Notes: generated from the sequence alone by a model not told the origin. 64,000 bases of DNA from Fibrobacterota bacterium (GCA_947482115.1 CANKII010000003.1:372001-436000), one strand, 5' to 3'; numbered from the stretch's first letter, positions 45,743-55,145 are shown. Numbers and translations: made by a program.

Positions 45743-46435
45743 GTGACCTCTGAATCGCTCTTACTCACCCTCCTCTACGCCATTACGGCGCTGGCTTTCA
45801 TCGGCGCGCTCAATGCCCATGGCAAATTGCGGATGGGAATTTCCACGGTACTCGCGCTCTTTTGTCTCGGTGCGGCGGTTTTCCACAGCTTTCGATACGT
45901 GGCCCACAAAGAAGCCATGATGGACATGCTCACCACGCCTGCCGGAACATCGGACGTTTCCCAGCCCGCACCCGCGACTGTGATGGAAACACCCAAACCT
46001 GTCGAAAAGGACAATGCTCCATCTGCCGCTCCCCAGACCATGCTCACCACACCGGAACTGATTGCCGCAGTGAATGCCGCACAGCATTTGAGAAGCGAAC
46101 TCGCCGAGTTGGATCCTTCGCATGTCAGCCAGATGAGCGATGCGGAATATTTGCGCATGCAGAATCATGTGCAGGGTTATAAGGCCGAAGGTCAAGGTCT
46201 TTTGGATCGGGCCAGCAGTCCGACCATCAAACAGGTTGAAGGCGGCGAGGAATTAAATGCCATCGCTGGAAACCTTGCAGCCGCCACACGCGATCTCGAG
46301 GGCTTTTTCAAATCTGAAAATGGGGCGCAGGAAAAAGCGCACTCGTCGAATTTCCATAAAAATGTGCAGGTCGCCGCTGTTGCATTGGACAAACTTAAAG
46401 CCCGTTTGGGCGGAACAATAACCGCCGCTCCGTAA
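45743..46435 (+). CDS. Hypothetical membrane protein with coiled cytoplasmic or periplasmic part
   Basis: About 230 residues with two N-terminal hydrophobic helices (SLLLTLLYAITALAFIGAL and MGISTVLALFCLGAAVFH), a Pro/Ala/Thr linker and a helical, Glu/Gln/Lys-rich remainder (about 105-230). The GTG at 45743 is favoured because the helix begins there; the frame is open to a TTG at 45680. I recognise no family. It lies 22 bases before gcvH and may share its transcript. Confidence 0.6.
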   Translation: MTSESLLLTLLYAITALAFIGALNAHGKLRMGISTVLALFCLGAAVFHSFRYVAHKEAMMDMLTTPAGTSDVSQPAPATVMETPKPVEKDNAPSAAPQTMLTTPELIAAVNAAQHLRSELAELDPSHVSQMSDAEYLRMQNHVQGYKAEGQGLLDRASSPTIKQVEGGEELNAIAGNLAAATRDLEGFFKSENGAQEKAHSSNFHKNVQVAAVALDKLKARLGGTITAAP

Positions 46436-46457
46436 GGACGGCACAAGGAGTGTTGAA

Positions 46458-46832
46458 ATGTCCCTGGTTCCCGAGAATTTACAGTACACCAAAGATCATG
46501 AATGGGCTCTTGTTGAAGGTGGTGTTGCCACCATTGGCATCACGGATCATGCCCAGCGCGAATTGGGCGATATCGTGTTTGTGGAACTTCCCAAAGTCGG
46601 CGCTCAATTAAAAGCCGGCGAAAGCTTCGGCACCATCGAAGCCGTGAAAACCGTGGCCGAACTCTACGCTCCCGTTGCGGGTGTGGTCGCTGCCGTCAAT
46701 GCCGATCTGGCCAGTGACGCAGGCGTGGTCAATCAGGATCCGTACGGTAAAGGCTGGATCATCAAGGTGACGGCGGATAAATCCCCGCAAACCGAATTGA
46801 TGAGCGCGGCGGATTACAACAAATTGATTTGA
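46458..46832 (+). CDS. gcvH: Glycine cleavage system H protein
   Basis: A 124-residue lipoyl carrier that shuttles the aminomethyl group between glycine-cleavage enzymes. The lipoylated lysine is Lys 64 in TIEAVKTVAELYAP, and YTKDHEWA and GITDHAQRELGDIVFVELP are family blocks. AAGGAG lies eight bases upstream. No gcvT or gcvP is adjacent, so the rest of the system would be elsewhere. Confidence 0.96.
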   Translation: MSLVPENLQYTKDHEWALVEGGVATIGITDHAQRELGDIVFVELPKVGAQLKAGESFGTIEAVKTVAELYAPVAGVVAAVNADLASDAGVVNQDPYGKGWIIKVTADKSPQTELMSAADYNKLI

Positions 46833-46859
46833 TCTGAATTGTAGGGGCGTGATGGATCG

Positions 46860-46888
46860 CCGGTCGTTTCGACAGGCTCAACGACCGG
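46860..46888 (+). repeat. Palindromic repeat, copy 4
   Basis: Stem CCGGTCGTT/AACGACCGG around the conserved TCGACAGGCTC centre, 27 bases after gcvH. It is paired with copy 5 in inverted orientation 29 bases away. Confidence 0.85.
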
Positions 46889-46914
46889 GCTACGTGGTCA
46901 ATGAGAATTGAACT

Positions 46915-47916
46915 TTAATCGGTCGCTGAGCTTGTCGAAGCGCCGATCCATCCACGACACTTCGTTGAACCACACCTGCACATAAATCCATTCGAAATGA
47001 TTTTCTCCGTGGCGAGATAATCGATGGTGATTTCTTCGCCGGTAGAAATGCTGTGCGCAGCAGTTAACCAACGGCCGGTGAAAAAGGCATTCGGTGCGCA
47101 CGAGTGATTTAAAAATCTCAGCGGCCCTGTCGATTCCACAATCACTCCCTCCAGTGTCAGAGAATGTTGTGTCGGATGATCGACAACTGTTCCTTCAAAG
47201 GAGCCAATGTTTTCACCTCTTGAAATCGGATGCGCGGCAAAAACACCCTGTCCTTTTTCCTGCGTTTTTTCTCCCGCCTGTATTTTAGTCGCGCTGATCT
47301 TTTCCAGCAACTCCGCAGTTCTTTGCTCCACATCTTCCGCTAAACTGATCTCGGTAACCATGGAAACGGTTTTCACGCCGCGCTGAAAGAGTTCGGCCAA
47401 ATGATGTTGCTTGATTCCACCCATGGTTGTCCACGGATGAGAATTCAAGGAGGCTAATCGCAACACTTCATTGAGACCCAGATCGTGCAAATGATCCTTG
47501 GTTCCCGTGGGGAACATGGGACCGATGTTGATGTAAGTGACCGGCAAGGTTTGTGCGGCCTGCACTTCCTTTTCATCATGCGTGGAAATTCCAAGGATGG
47601 CCTCGGGTCCCAGAAAATGCCGGGCTTCCGCAGGATTCATATCCTCCTGACCCAAATGAACGCCGTCGGCTCCGATTTTTTTTGCGATGGCCACACGATC
47701 ATTAATCAGCAAAGTGGCTCCGTGTTTTCGACAGAGTTCCAATGCGGCAATGGCTTCCGCCTCAAACTCTGTGTCGGACAAAACCTTGTCCCGGAATTGA
47801 ATCAGTTTGGCGCCACCCAGCAATGCAGCCGCAATGACCTCCAGCTTGGGTCTTCCTGCGTTCAGGTTGTGGTCGGTGACGAAGTAAAGCGGATACTTAC
47901 CGGGCAGAAATTGCAT
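46915..47916 (-). CDS. Thiamine-phosphate synthase fused to a SET-domain methyltransferase
   Basis: A 333-residue two-domain protein in one uninterrupted frame. Residues 1-205 are ThiE: LIQFRDK, LLINDRVAIA, GADGVHLGQEDM, YINIGPMFPTGTKD and TMGGIKQHHL; this joins thiazole phosphate and pyrimidine diphosphate to thiamine phosphate. Residues about 217-325 are a SET domain with GQGVFAA, RFLNHSCAPN, the catalytic GEEITIDY and a post-SET MCRCGSTKCRG cysteine cluster, expected to methylate protein lysines using SAM. The start at 47916 (MQFLPGKYP) is chosen; the upstream extension LRQAQHKPLVSK comes from a palindromic repeat. The final nine or so residues also come from a repeat. Confidence 0.88.
   Translation of the reverse strand: MQFLPGKYPLYFVTDHNLNAGRPKLEVIAAALLGGAKLIQFRDKVLSDTEFEAEAIAALELCRKHGATLLINDRVAIAKKIGADGVHLGQEDMNPAEARHFLGPEAILGISTHDEKEVQAAQTLPVTYINIGPMFPTGTKDHLHDLGLNEVLRLASLNSHPWTTMGGIKQHHLAELFQRGVKTVSMVTEISLAEDVEQRTAELLEKISATKIQAGEKTQEKGQGVFAAHPISRGENIGSFEGTVVDHPTQHSLTLEGVIVESTGPLRFLNHSCAPNAFFTGRWLTAAHSISTGEEITIDYLATEKIISNGFMCRCGSTKCRGWIGASTSSATD
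46918..46947 (-). repeat. Palindromic repeat, copy 5 (encodes the end of the ThiE-SET gene)
   Basis: Stem ATCGG(T)CGCT/AGCGCCGAT with one bulged base; the centre is TTCGACAAGCTCA on the minus strand. Together with two bases upstream it encodes the last residues of the fusion protein (IGASTSSATD) in frame. Confidence 0.8.
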
Positions 47917-47937
47917 GATGGAAAAATAGCCTCGCTT

Positions 47938-47985
47938 GCTGACTAGCGGCTTGTGCTGAGCCTGTCGAAGCAAGCCGAAGTCAGC
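47938..47985 (-). repeat. Palindromic repeat, copy 6 (supplies the sulP stop codon)
   Basis: A long stem with GCTGACT/AGTCAGC and CGGCTTG/CAAGCCG, separated by small internal loops, encloses CTTCGACAGGCTCAG on the minus strand. The TGA stop of the SulP gene lies in its stem. Confidence 0.85.
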
Positions 47986-49648
47986 GGGCTATTTCCCTGG
48001 CTCTTTCCAAAGCCCCTTCGAAATTCGGAAACAGATTTTCCTCGCCGATTTTTTCTGCCAGTCCACTTTGATACATGACAATGGTAGGCTGGGTGTGAAT
48101 TCCGGAAAGGATGAGGACGATGCCCTGCCGTTTGCAATTGCGATGGACCTGCTCCAGTGCGTACATGCCTGTCGAGTCGAGTGAGAGAAGATTGCGAAGG
48201 CGGAGGATCAGGGCTTTGGGACGGCTTGTAACCCGTCCAATGGCCTCTTCGAATTTTTGCGCCGCACCGAAGAACAGGGGGCCGTTGATCTCGTAAATCT
48301 CCACGCCTGCAGGTGCGATGCGGCGATCCAGAAAGGAGTCGTCTCCATCTTCGCCCTCTTCCCGCAAATCGCCGGTCACCGAAGTCACATTGACGGCCTC
48401 CGCCATTTGCTTCATGAACAACAGCATGGCCAGAATCATGCCCACTTCGATCGCCAAAGTGAGATCCACAATGACGGTGAGTCCAAAAGTGGTGAGCAGG
48501 ACGAGCACATCCGGACGCGGACCGCGCAGCAGATTTTTGAATGTGCGCCACTCACTCATGTTGTAGGCCACCACCAATAGAATGGCCGCGAGACAGGACA
48601 GGGGAATGAGGGCGGCATAGCGTCCGAAGGCGAGCATGATGAACAACAAGGTGAGAGCATGCACCATGCCGGCAACCGGTGTGCGCCCGCCGTTCTTGAC
48701 ATTGGTGGCGGTGCGGGCAATGGCACCCGTGGCGGGAATGCCGCCGAACACCGAAGAGGCGATGTTGGCCACACCCTGCGCCACCAACTCCATGTTGGAG
48801 CGATGTCGCGTGCCAATCATGCCGTCCGCCACCGTCGCGGAGAGCAGCGATTCAATGGCTGCGAGCAAGGCAATGGCCGAGGCAGGATGAACCAGCCCGC
48901 GCAAGGTTTCCCAATGCAGTTGCGGGAAATGAGGCATTGGCAATGTGTGAGGAATGGATCCAAAACGGGTGGCAATCGTTTCCACGGGGAAGTGAAAAAT
49001 TTGTGCGAGAACCGTACACAGCAACAAGGCGATCAAGGAACCCGGAACTCTTCGTGAAACTCTTGGCCATTGGGTGATGATGAGTACGGATAAAATGCCG
49101 AGTCCCAAGGCGTAAGGATTCACCGTTTTTACGTGCTGTCCGAAAGCGGACCATTTGGCGAAAAACTCTGCGGGAACGGATTCCATTTTCAGTCCGAAAA
49201 AATCGCGCACCTGTGAAGAGGCGATGATGACGGCGATGCCGCTGGTGAATCCCACCGTGAGTGGGTGCGGGATGAATTTGATCAGCGATCCGAAGCGGGC
49301 CAGTCCCATGATGATGAGAATGATTCCCGCCATGAGCGTTGCGAGAATGAGTCCGTCGATGCCGTATTTTTCCACGATGCCATACACAATGACCACGAAG
49401 GCGCCCGTGGGCCCGCCAATTTGGACCCGGCTTCCACCCAGGGCGGAAATGATAAATCCCGCCACCACGGCGGTGATCAATCCTTTTTCTGGGGATACAC
49501 CCGAAGCGATGGCAAAAGCGATGGCGAGAGGCAGGGCGACAATACCTACCACGAGGCCTGCGACGAGGTCACCCGTAAAATCCTGAAAGCGGTAACCCTT
49601 GAGCGTGGTCAGCAGTTTCGGTTTTAATGCATCGCGGGAAACAGACAT
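47981..49648 (-). CDS. SulP-family anion (sulfate/bicarbonate) permease with STAS domain
   Basis: A 555-residue transporter. The start at 49648 ([10 protein letters not shown]) is preferred over the in-frame ATG at 49693. About 12 membrane segments begin with [23 protein letters not shown], with [11 protein letters not shown] and [16 protein letters not shown] matching SulP core loops. The C-terminal STAS domain (about 440-550) has [17 protein letters not shown] and [13 protein letters not shown]. Sulfate uptake would fit the cysDNC genes here, but bicarbonate transport is common in the family, and a carbonic anhydrase gene is also nearby. Confidence 0.93.
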   Translation of the reverse strand: MSVSRDALKPKLLTTLKGYRFQDFTGDLVAGLVVGIVALPLAIAFAIASGVSPEKGLITAVVAGFIISALGGSRVQIGGPTGAFVVIVYGIVEKYGIDGLILATLMAGIILIIMGLARFGSLIKFIPHPLTVGFTSGIAVIIASSQVRDFFGLKMESVPAEFFAKWSAFGQHVKTVNPYALGLGILSVLIITQWPRVSRRVPGSLIALLLCTVLAQIFHFPVETIATRFGSIPHTLPMPHFPQLHWETLRGLVHPASAIALLAAIESLLSATVADGMIGTRHRSNMELVAQGVANIASSVFGGIPATGAIARTATNVKNGGRTPVAGMVHALTLLFIMLAFGRYAALIPLSCLAAILLVVAYNMSEWRTFKNLLRGPRPDVLVLLTTFGLTVIVDLTLAIEVGMILAMLLFMKQMAEAVNVTSVTGDLREEGEDGDDSFLDRRIAPAGVEIYEINGPLFFGAAQKFEEAIGRVTSRPKALILRLRNLLSLDSTGMYALEQVHRNCKRQGIVLILSGIHTQPTIVMYQSGLAEKIGEENLFPNFEGALERAREIAR

Positions 49649-49705
49649 TGCACCTGCCAATTTAACAAGCGAGCGAAGGCTACTACATTTCATTTCTCAA
49701 GAGGC

Positions 49706-50992
49706 ATGAAAGGTATCTGGAACATGGCATCGAAAAACGGAAACGACAAAAAGTCAAAAAGCAAAAGCGGAAAACTCAAGGTTGTTCTGGCCTACTCCGG
49801 CGGACTCGACACTTCGGTGATTATTCCGTGGCTGGTGGAGAATTACGATGCCGACGTCATCGCTTTCGCGGCGGATATTGGTCAGGGTGCGGTGGAAGTC
49901 GATCCGCTGAAGAAAAAAGCTTTGGCTACCGGCGCCTCCAAGTGCTATGTGCTTGACTTGCGCAAGGAATTCCTGGAAGAATATGTGTGGCCTACGCTCA
50001 AGGCTGGAGCGAAATACGAAGGGCAATATTTGCTTGGCACGTCCATGGCGCGCCCGCTGATCGCGAAGCATCAGGTCTTGATCGCGGAACGGGAAGGTGC
50101 CACGGCGGTGTCGCATGGGGCAACCGGCAAGGGCAATGATCAGGTTCGCTTCGAACTGACCTACATGGCCATGAACCCACGACTGCAAATCATCGCTCCG
50201 TGGAAGGACCCGAAGTGGACCTTGCACTCGCGTGAGGATGCCATCGAGTATGCGAAGGTGCGCAAGATTCCGCTAACGGTGAGCAAGAAAAAGATCTACA
50301 GCGAGGACGGAAATCTCTGGCATCTCTCGCATGAAGGCGGCATTCTCGAGCATCCGGAAAAGGAGCACTCGTATGATATGCTCAAACTCACCACGGTACC
50401 CGAAAAAGCTCCGAACAAGGCTGAGTATGTGACCATTGATTTCGAAAAAGGAATTCCCGTCGGGATTAACGGGAAGAAAAAAGACGCGGTGTCTTTGCTC
50501 GAAGCTTTGAACATCATCGGCGGCAAACACGGTTGCGGTTTGGTGGACATGGTGGAGAATCGTTTGGTAGGGATGAAGTCGCGCGGCGTGTACGAAACTC
50601 CCGGTGGCTTCCTGTTGTACCGCGCTCATGAATTTCTCGAACAACTGGTGCTGGATCGCGATACGCTGGGCTACAAACAAATCGTGGCGCAGAAGTATGC
50701 ACAGATGGTGTACGACGGATTGTGGTTCACGCCGCTGCGTCAGGCGCTGGATTCCTTCGTGGACAAAACGCAGGAAGTGGTCACGGGTTCGGTGAAGTTG
50801 AAATTGTACAAGGGCAATGCGACCTTGGCTGGAATGGAAAGTGCCTTCTCGTTGTACGATCCCGGCCTCGGCGGCTTCAGCGATGTGGAGACTTACAATC
50901 AGCAGGATGCGAAGGGTTTCATCCGCTGCCTCGGGCTGCCGATGCAAACACGCGCCTTGCTTCTGGGGAAGAAAAACCCCGTGAGAATTTAA
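49706..50992 (+). CDS. argG: Argininosuccinate synthase
   Basis: A 428-residue enzyme joining citrulline and aspartate with ATP. The PP-loop is [12 protein letters not shown], and [27 protein letters not shown] and [11 protein letters not shown] are family blocks. A Lys/Ser-rich stretch of about 20 residues precedes the catalytic domain. The start is ATG at 49706 or 49724; AAAGG between them slightly favours the second. No other arginine genes are adjacent; ispD follows 9 bases later. Confidence 0.96.
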   Translation: MKGIWNMASKNGNDKKSKSKSGKLKVVLAYSGGLDTSVIIPWLVENYDADVIAFAADIGQGAVEVDPLKKKALATGASKCYVLDLRKEFLEEYVWPTLKAGAKYEGQYLLGTSMARPLIAKHQVLIAEREGATAVSHGATGKGNDQVRFELTYMAMNPRLQIIAPWKDPKWTLHSREDAIEYAKVRKIPLTVSKKKIYSEDGNLWHLSHEGGILEHPEKEHSYDMLKLTTVPEKAPNKAEYVTIDFEKGIPVGINGKKKDAVSLLEALNIIGGKHGCGLVDMVENRLVGMKSRGVYETPGGFLLYRAHEFLEQLVLDRDTLGYKQIVAQKYAQMVYDGLWFTPLRQALDSFVDKTQEVVTGSVKLKLYKGNATLAGMESAFSLYDPGLGGFSDVETYNQQDAKGFIRCLGLPMQTRALLLGKKNPVRI

Positions 50993-51001
50993 GGAAAGTT
51001 C

Positions 51002-51703
51002 ATGGGCATCGGCGTCATTCTTCCAGCCGGGGGACAGGGCACCCGCTTCGGGGGCCCGCTGCCCAAACAATTTCTGGAAGTGCGCGACGGTCATCCGTTG
51101 CTCCGTTATCCGCTGGACACCTTTCACAGTTTTTCGGAAGTCGAGTCCATTGTTTTGGTTTTGCCGGAAGAATGGATGATTGTAGGGGAACAACTGCTGG
51201 ATGATTTTCCCAAATTGAAACTCGTCGTCGGTGGACCGGATCGCTGGATCTCGGTGCGCAACGGTTTTGACGCACTGCCAGCTTCGGTGGATCGCGTTTT
51301 GATCCACGATGCTGCGCGCCCCTTCACACCGAAAAGTGTGATCCGCAATTGCATTCAGGCCATGCAGGATGGCAATGCTGTCATTGCCGCGCTCCCTACT
51401 TCGGACACGGTGAAAGAAGTGGGCGGCAACAAGGTGTCGCATACTTTGGATCGCAGCCGGTTGGTGATGGTCCAAACCCCGCAGGGTTTTCCCCGCACCA
51501 TGTTGAAGTCGATGTATGATCAAGGGGTTCCTTCCGATTCCAAACCCACCGATGAAGCGCAGATTGCGGAAGCGGCGGGATTTCATGTGGGATGGGTGAA
51601 GGGCAGTTTTCTCAGCCGGAAGATCACGGAACCTGAGGATTGGGAATGGGCGGAGTGGATTGTACAGCGTCTGGATTCTGGGGAGATCACACTCAATGAT
51701 TAA
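51002..51703 (+). CDS. ispD: 2-C-methyl-D-erythritol 4-phosphate cytidylyltransferase
   Basis: A 233-residue enzyme of the MEP isoprenoid pathway that transfers CMP to methylerythritol phosphate. The nucleotide loop is ILPAGGQGTRF followed by PKQF; VGGPDRWISVRNGF, HDAARPF and QTPQGF are typical. GGAAAG lies upstream. It overlaps ispF by eight bases, the usual D-F gene pairing. Confidence 0.94.
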   Translation: MGIGVILPAGGQGTRFGGPLPKQFLEVRDGHPLLRYPLDTFHSFSEVESIVLVLPEEWMIVGEQLLDDFPKLKLVVGGPDRWISVRNGFDALPASVDRVLIHDAARPFTPKSVIRNCIQAMQDGNAVIAALPTSDTVKEVGGNKVSHTLDRSRLVMVQTPQGFPRTMLKSMYDQGVPSDSKPTDEAQIAEAAGFHVGWVKGSFLSRKITEPEDWEWAEWIVQRLDSGEITLND

Positions 51704-52190
51704 AACAGGAATCGGTCAGGACAGCCATCGCATTCAGGAACCGTCACAGGGAAAGCCCTTCATGCTGGGCGGCGTGAAATTTGAAGAATCATTTTCGCTG
51801 GAAGGCAACAGCGACTCGGATGTAATTCTGCATGCCATCACCAATGCCATTTCGGGAATCACGGGCAAACCCATTCTCGGTCCGATTGCAGATGAGTTGT
51901 GTAAATCGGGCATTGTGGACAGCACGGCGTATTTGCGTTTGGCCATCCCCGATCTTTTCGCCATGGGGTATCATCTCACCCATGTTTCCATCTCATTGGA
52001 ATGTTTGAAACCGAAAATTCTTCCCAAGCTTCCCCTGCTGCGAACACATCTGGCGGTGTTGCTGGGGCTCACGGTTTCCGACATCGGAATCACCGCAACT
52101 TCGGGTGAAGGCCTGACGGATTTTGGAAAAGGCTTGGGGATTCAGGCGCTGGCCGTGGTGACGGCACAGAAGACCGCCCAGGCTATTTAA
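51696..52190 (+). CDS. ispF: Divergent 2-C-methyl-D-erythritol 2,4-cyclodiphosphate synthase
   Basis: A 164-residue MEP-pathway enzyme that closes the cyclodiphosphate ring. The zinc ligands Asp and His in GIGQDSHRI and the later His in VILHAITNAI are kept. Other positions differ from the norm: GNSDSDV stands where GHSDGDV is expected, AITNAISG replaces AITDALLG, and the GDIGxxFPDxD loop is replaced by a segment reading ADELCKSGIVDS. The C-terminal block is ITATSGEGLTDFGKG. Overlap with ispD still argues for the IspF role. Confidence 0.87.
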   Translation: MIKTGIGQDSHRIQEPSQGKPFMLGGVKFEESFSLEGNSDSDVILHAITNAISGITGKPILGPIADELCKSGIVDSTAYLRLAIPDLFAMGYHLTHVSISLECLKPKILPKLPLLRTHLAVLLGLTVSDIGITATSGEGLTDFGKGLGIQALAVVTAQKTAQAI

Positions 52191-52395
52191 TCTTCTTGCA
52201 ACGATAGCGGTTTTTCACCCGCTCACTCAAATACGATCCTTTGGAATCTGCCTGCATCAAGGATGCATGCATGAGCGGCGAGAGATTGAAATAATGGAAA
52301 ACGCTGTTGTCGTTGAATTCCACTTCCAGCGTCCGTGTTTCAGCTTCGTAGCCTACGGAACGGATGTTGCTGGATTTAACCGGGACGCGTTCCAT
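52183..52395 (-). CDS. KTSC-domain protein
   Basis: A 70-residue protein matching the small KTSC domain: VKSSNIRSVGYEAET, TLEVEFNDNSVFHYFNL, then ADSKGSYLSERVKNRY. The domain is frequent in small proteins and next to RNA- or lysyl-tRNA-synthetase-related enzymes; its action is unresolved. It overlaps the end of ispF by eight bases on the opposite strand. Confidence 0.8.
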   Translation of the reverse strand: MERVPVKSSNIRSVGYEAETRTLEVEFNDNSVFHYFNLSPLMHASLMQADSKGSYLSERVKNRYRCKKIK

Positions 52396-52426
52396 GGCTG
52401 CTAACTTGCATAAATTTCGTGAAAGA

Positions 52427-53614
52427 TCAAACGTTTTTGATTCTTAATTTCGCCACGGCTTCGATATGACTGGTTTGCGGATAAAAATCGAACAGGCGCA
52501 GGTCTTCCAATGCATACGGCCCCGCCAGCAAGTCCTTTAAATCCCGTGCCAAAGTGACAGGATTACAGGACACATAGATCAGCTTCGGCGTCTCCTGTTT
52601 TTTCAACCAGGCGCGTACCTTCACATCCAGTCCTTCGCGGGGCGGATCGACTACGATGGCGTCGGGTTGTTCCCATAACAGCGAGGCATCGCTTTGCTCC
52701 ACCAATTGCTCCACCTGTCCGACGACAAACGATGCAGCATCTGTTGCGAGATTGCGTCGGGCAAAATTCAAAGCTTCGCGGTTGGACTCGACGCAAATAA
52801 CATGGCGGAAATGGGATTTCAGAAACGATCCGAAGAGTCCAACGCCGGAATACAAATCCATCACGGTGTCGCCGTTCAAACCGTGAATGACATAAGGAAC
52901 CAGCCGTTCCACCATTTCGAGATTGCTTTGAAAGAATCCGTTCACCGGAAATACGAATTCCCGATCTTGGATTTTAACCTTGATCTCCGCATGCGGTTGT
53001 TCGTCTTCGCGCCACAATCCCTGCGTGCCATCGGGTTTTTTGCAGGCGAAGGCGTGAAAGCGTTCGGGGGCGTGCGGTGCCGTGCGTTTCTCAAACAGCG
53101 GCGCAAATCTCGGGTTTGCCACCGGGCAATTTTTCACCGGAACCAGCACGTGTCCGTGGCGTTCCAGAAATCCAACTTCACCTGCATGATTGGTATGTAG
53201 TTGCAGACGGTTGCGGTAACCAAGCGGCGAACCGGTTTCAATTTTTAATTCCGGCCAGGTGATTCCGCCGATGCGCCGCAAAGCGTCGTGTACGATTTCG
53301 ACTTTCAACCGCGCCTGCGCTTTGGAATCGATATGTAACCAATCGCAACCGCCGCATATCCCGGCCAGCGAGCACGGAGGCGCGACTCGATCGGGGGAAG
53401 GCTGGAGTATTTCGCTGAGTTCCGCTTTCGCGAAATCCTTCTTTTCTTCCACCAATTCCACAAGCACTTCTTCGCCGGGCAGCACGCCGCCGATGAACAC
53501 CACGCGGCCTTCGTGCCGGGCGATTCCCTGGCCACCCGCGACGAGCTTTTCGATTTTTAGGGTCAACGGCACACTGTGGAAACTAATATTGTTAGCCGAA
53601 CAAGGAAGCCCCAT
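52427..53614 (-). CDS. TrmA/RlmD-family tRNA/rRNA uracil-C5 methyltransferase
   Basis: About 395 residues. A TRAM-like N-terminal domain (LKIEKLVAGGQGIARHEGRVVFI) is followed by iron-sulfur cysteines (CSLAGICGGCDW plus a later CPVA), a SAM domain (MDLYSGVGLFGSFL) and the catalytic block VDPPREGLD with YVSCNPVTLARDL, where Cys is the nucleophile. RlmD (23S U1939) is the nearest role, but TrmA-like enzymes overlap in sequence. The start is ATG at 53614, one base from the divergent carbonic anhydrase start, or GTG at 53572; neither has a good binding site. Confidence 0.88.
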   Translation of the reverse strand: MGLPCSANNISFHSVPLTLKIEKLVAGGQGIARHEGRVVFIGGVLPGEEVLVELVEEKKDFAKAELSEILQPSPDRVAPPCSLAGICGGCDWLHIDSKAQARLKVEIVHDALRRIGGITWPELKIETGSPLGYRNRLQLHTNHAGEVGFLERHGHVLVPVKNCPVANPRFAPLFEKRTAPHAPERFHAFACKKPDGTQGLWREDEQPHAEIKVKIQDREFVFPVNGFFQSNLEMVERLVPYVIHGLNGDTVMDLYSGVGLFGSFLKSHFRHVICVESNREALNFARRNLATDAASFVVGQVEQLVEQSDASLLWEQPDAIVVDPPREGLDVKVRAWLKKQETPKLIYVSCNPVTLARDLKDLLAGPYALEDLRLFDFYPQTSHIEAVAKLRIKNV

Positions 53615-53615
53615 T

Positions 53616-54224
53616 ATGATACCAGCCAAAGAAGCACTCGAACGCCTGCAGGACGGCAACCGCCGCTTTATTTCCAGCATCAAAAGCGGAACGGCCACCG
53701 AACGGCGGTTTGAATTAACGCAGGTGCAAAAACCCATGGCCATCATCCTCGGCTGCTCGGACGCTCGCGTGCCCGCCGAAATCGTGTTCGATCAGGGCAT
53801 GGGCGATCTGTTCGTCATTCGCGTGGCGGGCAACATCGTGGCGCCGTCGCAGGTGGGCAGCGTCGAGTTCGCGGCGGCGCGGTTCGACACCCGGCTGGTG
53901 GTTGTGCTGGGGCATTCGCAATGCGGGGCGATTCAGGCGACGATTGAGGAACTGCAACAGCCGTCGAACCAGTCGCTCAATCTGAAGTCGATTGTGGATC
54001 GCGTACGGCCGTCGGTTGAGCCTTTGTTCAAGACGGAACTGCGGCATGATCTGAAGGCGCTGACGCGGCAGGCGGAACGGGCGAACGTGAGCGCGTCGGT
54101 GAATCATCTGCGGCACGGGTCGGAGGTTTTGGAACGGTTGATTCAGAAGAATGGTTTGCGGGTGGTTGGGGCGGAGTATTCGTTGGAGACGGGGATGGTG
54201 GAGTTTTTTGACGGGGTGGAGTAG
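53616..54224 (+). CDS. Beta-class carbonic anhydrase
   Basis: A 202-residue enzyme that interconverts CO2 and bicarbonate. Zinc ligands are in GCSDARVPAE and in VLGHSQCGAI (His and Cys); Asp and Arg of the active site pair are in SDARV. The start at 53616 follows AAGGAAG by seven bases; the longer open frame upstream runs antisense to the methyltransferase gene. The GC content is noticeably high towards the 3' end, then drops sharply at the next gene. Confidence 0.92.
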   Translation: MIPAKEALERLQDGNRRFISSIKSGTATERRFELTQVQKPMAIILGCSDARVPAEIVFDQGMGDLFVIRVAGNIVAPSQVGSVEFAAARFDTRLVVVLGHSQCGAIQATIEELQQPSNQSLNLKSIVDRVRPSVEPLFKTELRHDLKALTRQAERANVSASVNHLRHGSEVLERLIQKNGLRVVGAEYSLETGMVEFFDGVE

Positions 54225-54260
54225 GCCTGATTTTATATGCTGAAATTGAAGGGACTATAA

Positions 54261-55127
54261 GTGAAATACTCGAAAATTGAAACTATAAACATGAAAACTC
54301 ATTCAGAGTTTAATGAAAAATGGGTGCAAGAAAGAATTGCGGAAGACCCTTCAATTTTAGGATTGGGAGACTTAATACTAAAAGACAAAGAACGCATGCA
54401 ACCAAAAGCTGGCCGCTTAGACTTACTACTTCAGGAGTTAGACGGAAATCATAGGTACGAAGTTGAAATCCAATTAGGCGCAACCGATGAATCACATATC
54501 ATACGAACGTTAGAGTATTGGGACATTGAAAAAAAGCGATACCCTCAATACGAACATACGGCGGTGATTATTGCGGAAGACATAACTTCAAGATTTCTTA
54601 ATGTGGTTCAATTATTCAATGGATCGGTTCCAATTGTCGCAATACAAATGTCTTGTCTAAAAATTGAGGGTAACGTGGGGTTAAGTTTCATAAAGGTTAT
54701 AGATGAAATAAATCGCGGATTGGTTGAAGAAGATGAGGAAGTTCGTGAATCAGCAGACAGAGCGTATTGGGAAGAAAAGGGAGCATCAAAAACTGTTGCT
54801 CTAGCAGATCAGATGCTCGAATTAATAAAGAAATACGATTCTGGATTGGAGCTGAAATACAACAAATTTTATATCGGATTAGCCAAGAATGGCAGTCCAA
54901 ATAATTTCGTCACTTTCAGGCCGGCAAAAACATTTATAAAAATGGAACCAAGACTTCCGCAGTCAAATGAATTTCAGGAAAAAATTGAAGCTGCAGGGCT
55001 GGACGTAATGGAATATGATAAACGCTGGGGTAGGTACAGAATTAGACTCACCCAGGACGGGTTAAATAAAAGCAAAACGATCGTGAATGAAATAATGGAG
55101 ACGGCATTTAAATACAACGAGAAATAA
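54261..55127 (+). CDS. AT-rich PD-(D/E)XK nuclease-like protein
   Basis: A 288-residue protein. Residues 45-110 have the fold signature of restriction-like nucleases: GRLDLLLQEL followed by YEVEIQLG, then an Arg-Tyr-Trp helix (SHIIRTLEYWDIEKKRYP) and HTAVIIAEDITSRFL. The usual catalytic Lys of the ExK motif is replaced by Gln (EIQ). The C-terminal 60 residues (GRYRIRLTQDG) resemble DUF5655-type ends. The start is GTG at 54261, with AAGGGAC upstream. Codon use and base content are far more AT-rich than any neighbour, suggesting recent acquisition; the repeat pair follows it directly. Confidence 0.6.
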   Translation: MKYSKIETINMKTHSEFNEKWVQERIAEDPSILGLGDLILKDKERMQPKAGRLDLLLQELDGNHRYEVEIQLGATDESHIIRTLEYWDIEKKRYPQYEHTAVIIAEDITSRFLNVVQLFNGSVPIVAIQMSCLKIEGNVGLSFIKVIDEINRGLVEEDEEVRESADRAYWEEKGASKTVALADQMLELIKKYDSGLELKYNKFYIGLAKNGSPNNFVTFRPAKTFIKMEPRLPQSNEFQEKIEAAGLDVMEYDKRWGRYRIRLTQDGLNKSKTIVNEIMETAFKYNEK

Positions 55128-55145
55128 TTGCATCGGCAATCGTCA

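Noticed and set aside
50273-51586. A 437-codon open frame antisense to argG and ispD
   Set aside because: Both sense genes have strong family motifs, and the antisense product has no recognisable domain and no ribosome-binding site. It arises from codon bias.
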